The position numbers and the translations under genes were made by a program. Source: Lottia gigantea (Eukaryota > Mollusca > Gastropoda > Lottiidae). From it: a stretch of DNA of 64,000 nt. Positions 62,691 to 64,000 of the stretch are shown in pieces. The DNA lies in NCBI RefSeq assembly GCF_000327385.1, contig NW_008709716.1:1329297-1393296 (forward strand), in the 5' to 3' direction. Each line of letters starts with the position of its first letter. The stretch's first letter is position 1. The notes below the pieces were generated by a model. The model saw nothing but the letters and a program-made list of their open reading frames with translations. It was not told where the DNA came from and searched no databases.

Positions 62691-62956
62691 TAACTCGTGT
62701 AAAACAAGGTTGTGAACAAAGTTAGTGAGGTAATCTGTCCAGAGTTCAGGAAGATTTTATGTTTTTTTAGACGATAATTTTCAACAAAATTTCGTATTCT
62801 GACACTTACAGATTTGGTAACTTGATTAAGTAGGATAATAAGTTTTTTTTCAAATCGTATAAGGTTACTTTAAAAAGTTTTGAAGAATAGCACCTTCTCA
62901 AAACGATCTGTAATTCGGATTTTATTTTACAAAACTGTAGTCTACATTACACTACT

Positions 62957-63703
62957 AGAGTCGTTTTTGTCGCACGATTCGATTAGGTAGATTAGCTATT
63001 TTGTACATTTGTGAGCCTGACGTTTAGGCTAATCGGTGCATTTGTAAGACAGTTTACCTTAACTGATTAGGCTAATCGACCTAACCTTATTTTTACTATT
63101 GGTTAATTTGATCAATGTTGATATAAACATAGATGTCATTGGCTAATATTACATGTAATATACAACCTTCTTTTGTTGACGGTGAGGTCATTCAAATTGC
63201 CTTATCGCTGGTATCACATTTGTGGGCCACTGCAAATCGTACCTAATCATACTAGCAAATCGAAACCTAATCGAATCGGGTGACAAAAACGACTTAGTAC
63301 AGTGTAGATCTAGCTCTAGATCTATTAGTCCGAAACATCTGCCTCTGCTGGATATTTTGACAGTTGTCAGCTGGAGTAGAGTCAGAAGAAAAAGACCCAG
63401 TTAAATGGGGATTTTCCACACCTTCATAGATAGGTTTATTAACGGCCGTGGATATTCGCCCTCGGCCTTTTTTAAGGTTTTTTGTTTATATAGACAACAT
63501 ATAATTAGCCAATAGTATAAATTACCAATGATATCACACCTAATCAAATCGCCTAACCACCTACTGGGACGGTTAGGTCGATTAGCCTAATCAGTTTAGG
63601 TAAACTGTCTCACAAATGCACCGATTAGCCTAAATGTCCTGGCTCACATATGCACAAAATAGCTAATCTACCTAATCGAATCGTGCGACAAAAACGACTT
63701 TAA
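62957..63703. mobile_element. large inverted-repeat MITE, internally interrupted
   Basis: Left arm 62957-63090 (GTCGTTTTTGTCGCACGATT) is the inverse of right arm 63568-63703, with AGGCTAATCGGTGCATTTGT and GATTAGGCTAATCGACCTAA in both arms. A third arm end (CGGGTGACAAAAACGACTTA) lies at 63278-63300, so a shorter copy or an internal duplication is present. The 63304-63480 stretch with CATCTGCC-family sequence looks inserted. No ORF. Confidence 0.75.
63328..63430. mobile_element. partial CATCTGCC-family MITE
   Basis: Begins TTAGTCCGAAACATCTGCCT as at 25107, then differs (GCTGGATATTTTGACAGTTG). Related flank words (CCATTTAACAGGGC, CGTCTCTACACCAGCTGACA) occur at 63910-63975, where the window ends. 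Confidence 0.5.
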
Positions 63704-64000
63704 TCAGTTTTGCAAAATGGCCTATGCTAGATCAGTTTCACCAACAAAAAAAAACTTTGATAGAACCGGAGTCATTACATAAATGGTGTAGGGAGAAAAT
63801 GATGGTATGACTGAACTACAAAAATATTCATCTTTCCAACTATACCTGGGTTTTGCTGATCCTAGGTATCTGAATTGGTTTAAAACCCCCGCAATCTACG
63901 GAAATGCTGAATGTCTCCATTTAACAGGGCTTATTATTTACGTCTCTACACCAGCTGACATCAGTTCTGACCTGTCCAAATAGGCCCTAGCTATCAGAAG
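63704..64000. other. right edge, no gene recognised
   Basis: Contains words related to the CATCTGCC MITE family near 63910-63975. No coding evidence. Confidence 0.4.

Overview
The window is AT-rich animal nuclear DNA with short exons, canonical GT/AG introns and very dense interspersed repeats. The repeat make-up points to a mollusc, though I cannot place it more finely from sequence alone. It has many elements with about 160-bp tandem cores of the kind known as pearl elements in bivalves, and phrases such as AAGGGCAATAACTC that are common in mollusc genomes.

Three conserved single-copy genes lie head to tail on the minus strand, each complete from ATG to stop. From right to left they are UBE2J2 (61592 to 56250, 7 coding exons, 243 aa), a tail-anchored E2 ubiquitin-conjugating enzyme of ER quality control; WDR33 (48531 to 36507, 14 coding exons, 1200 aa), the WD40 subunit of the pre-mRNA 3'-end cleavage and polyadenylation factor that reads AAUAAA; and FANCD2 (24556 to 849, 40 recognised coding exons, about 1383 aa), the monoubiquitinated clamp subunit of the Fanconi anaemia interstrand-crosslink repair pathway. 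I assigned exons by homology to remembered human sequences and by splice-site and phase consistency. All junctions close in frame except FANCD2 exon 30/31, where a small exon is probably missing. The three genes share no pathway.

Layout: 1-848, FANCD2 3' flank with a small hAT-like MITE. 849-24556, FANCD2, whose introns hold a truncated LINE, a 0.76-kb array of 23-bp repeats, a Tc1/mariner-type MITE and several pearl-like elements. 24557-36506, an intergenic transposon nest: a LINE is split by a 5.2-kb TIR element with a 9-bp target duplication, which is itself split by a 2.4-kb TIR element full of TGASTCA heptamers. 36507-48531, WDR33. 48532-56249, intergenic repeats, a second MITE copy and two small unassigned plus-strand ORFs. 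56250-62690, UBE2J2. 62690-64000, nested palindromic MITEs.

The most interesting signal is the set of about 14 pearl-like elements. They share a hairpin end, an 11-bp asymmetric inverted repeat and about 160-bp tandem cores, which is the architecture of Helentron-associated elements. All lie in the same orientation, and at least two core types share the same ends.
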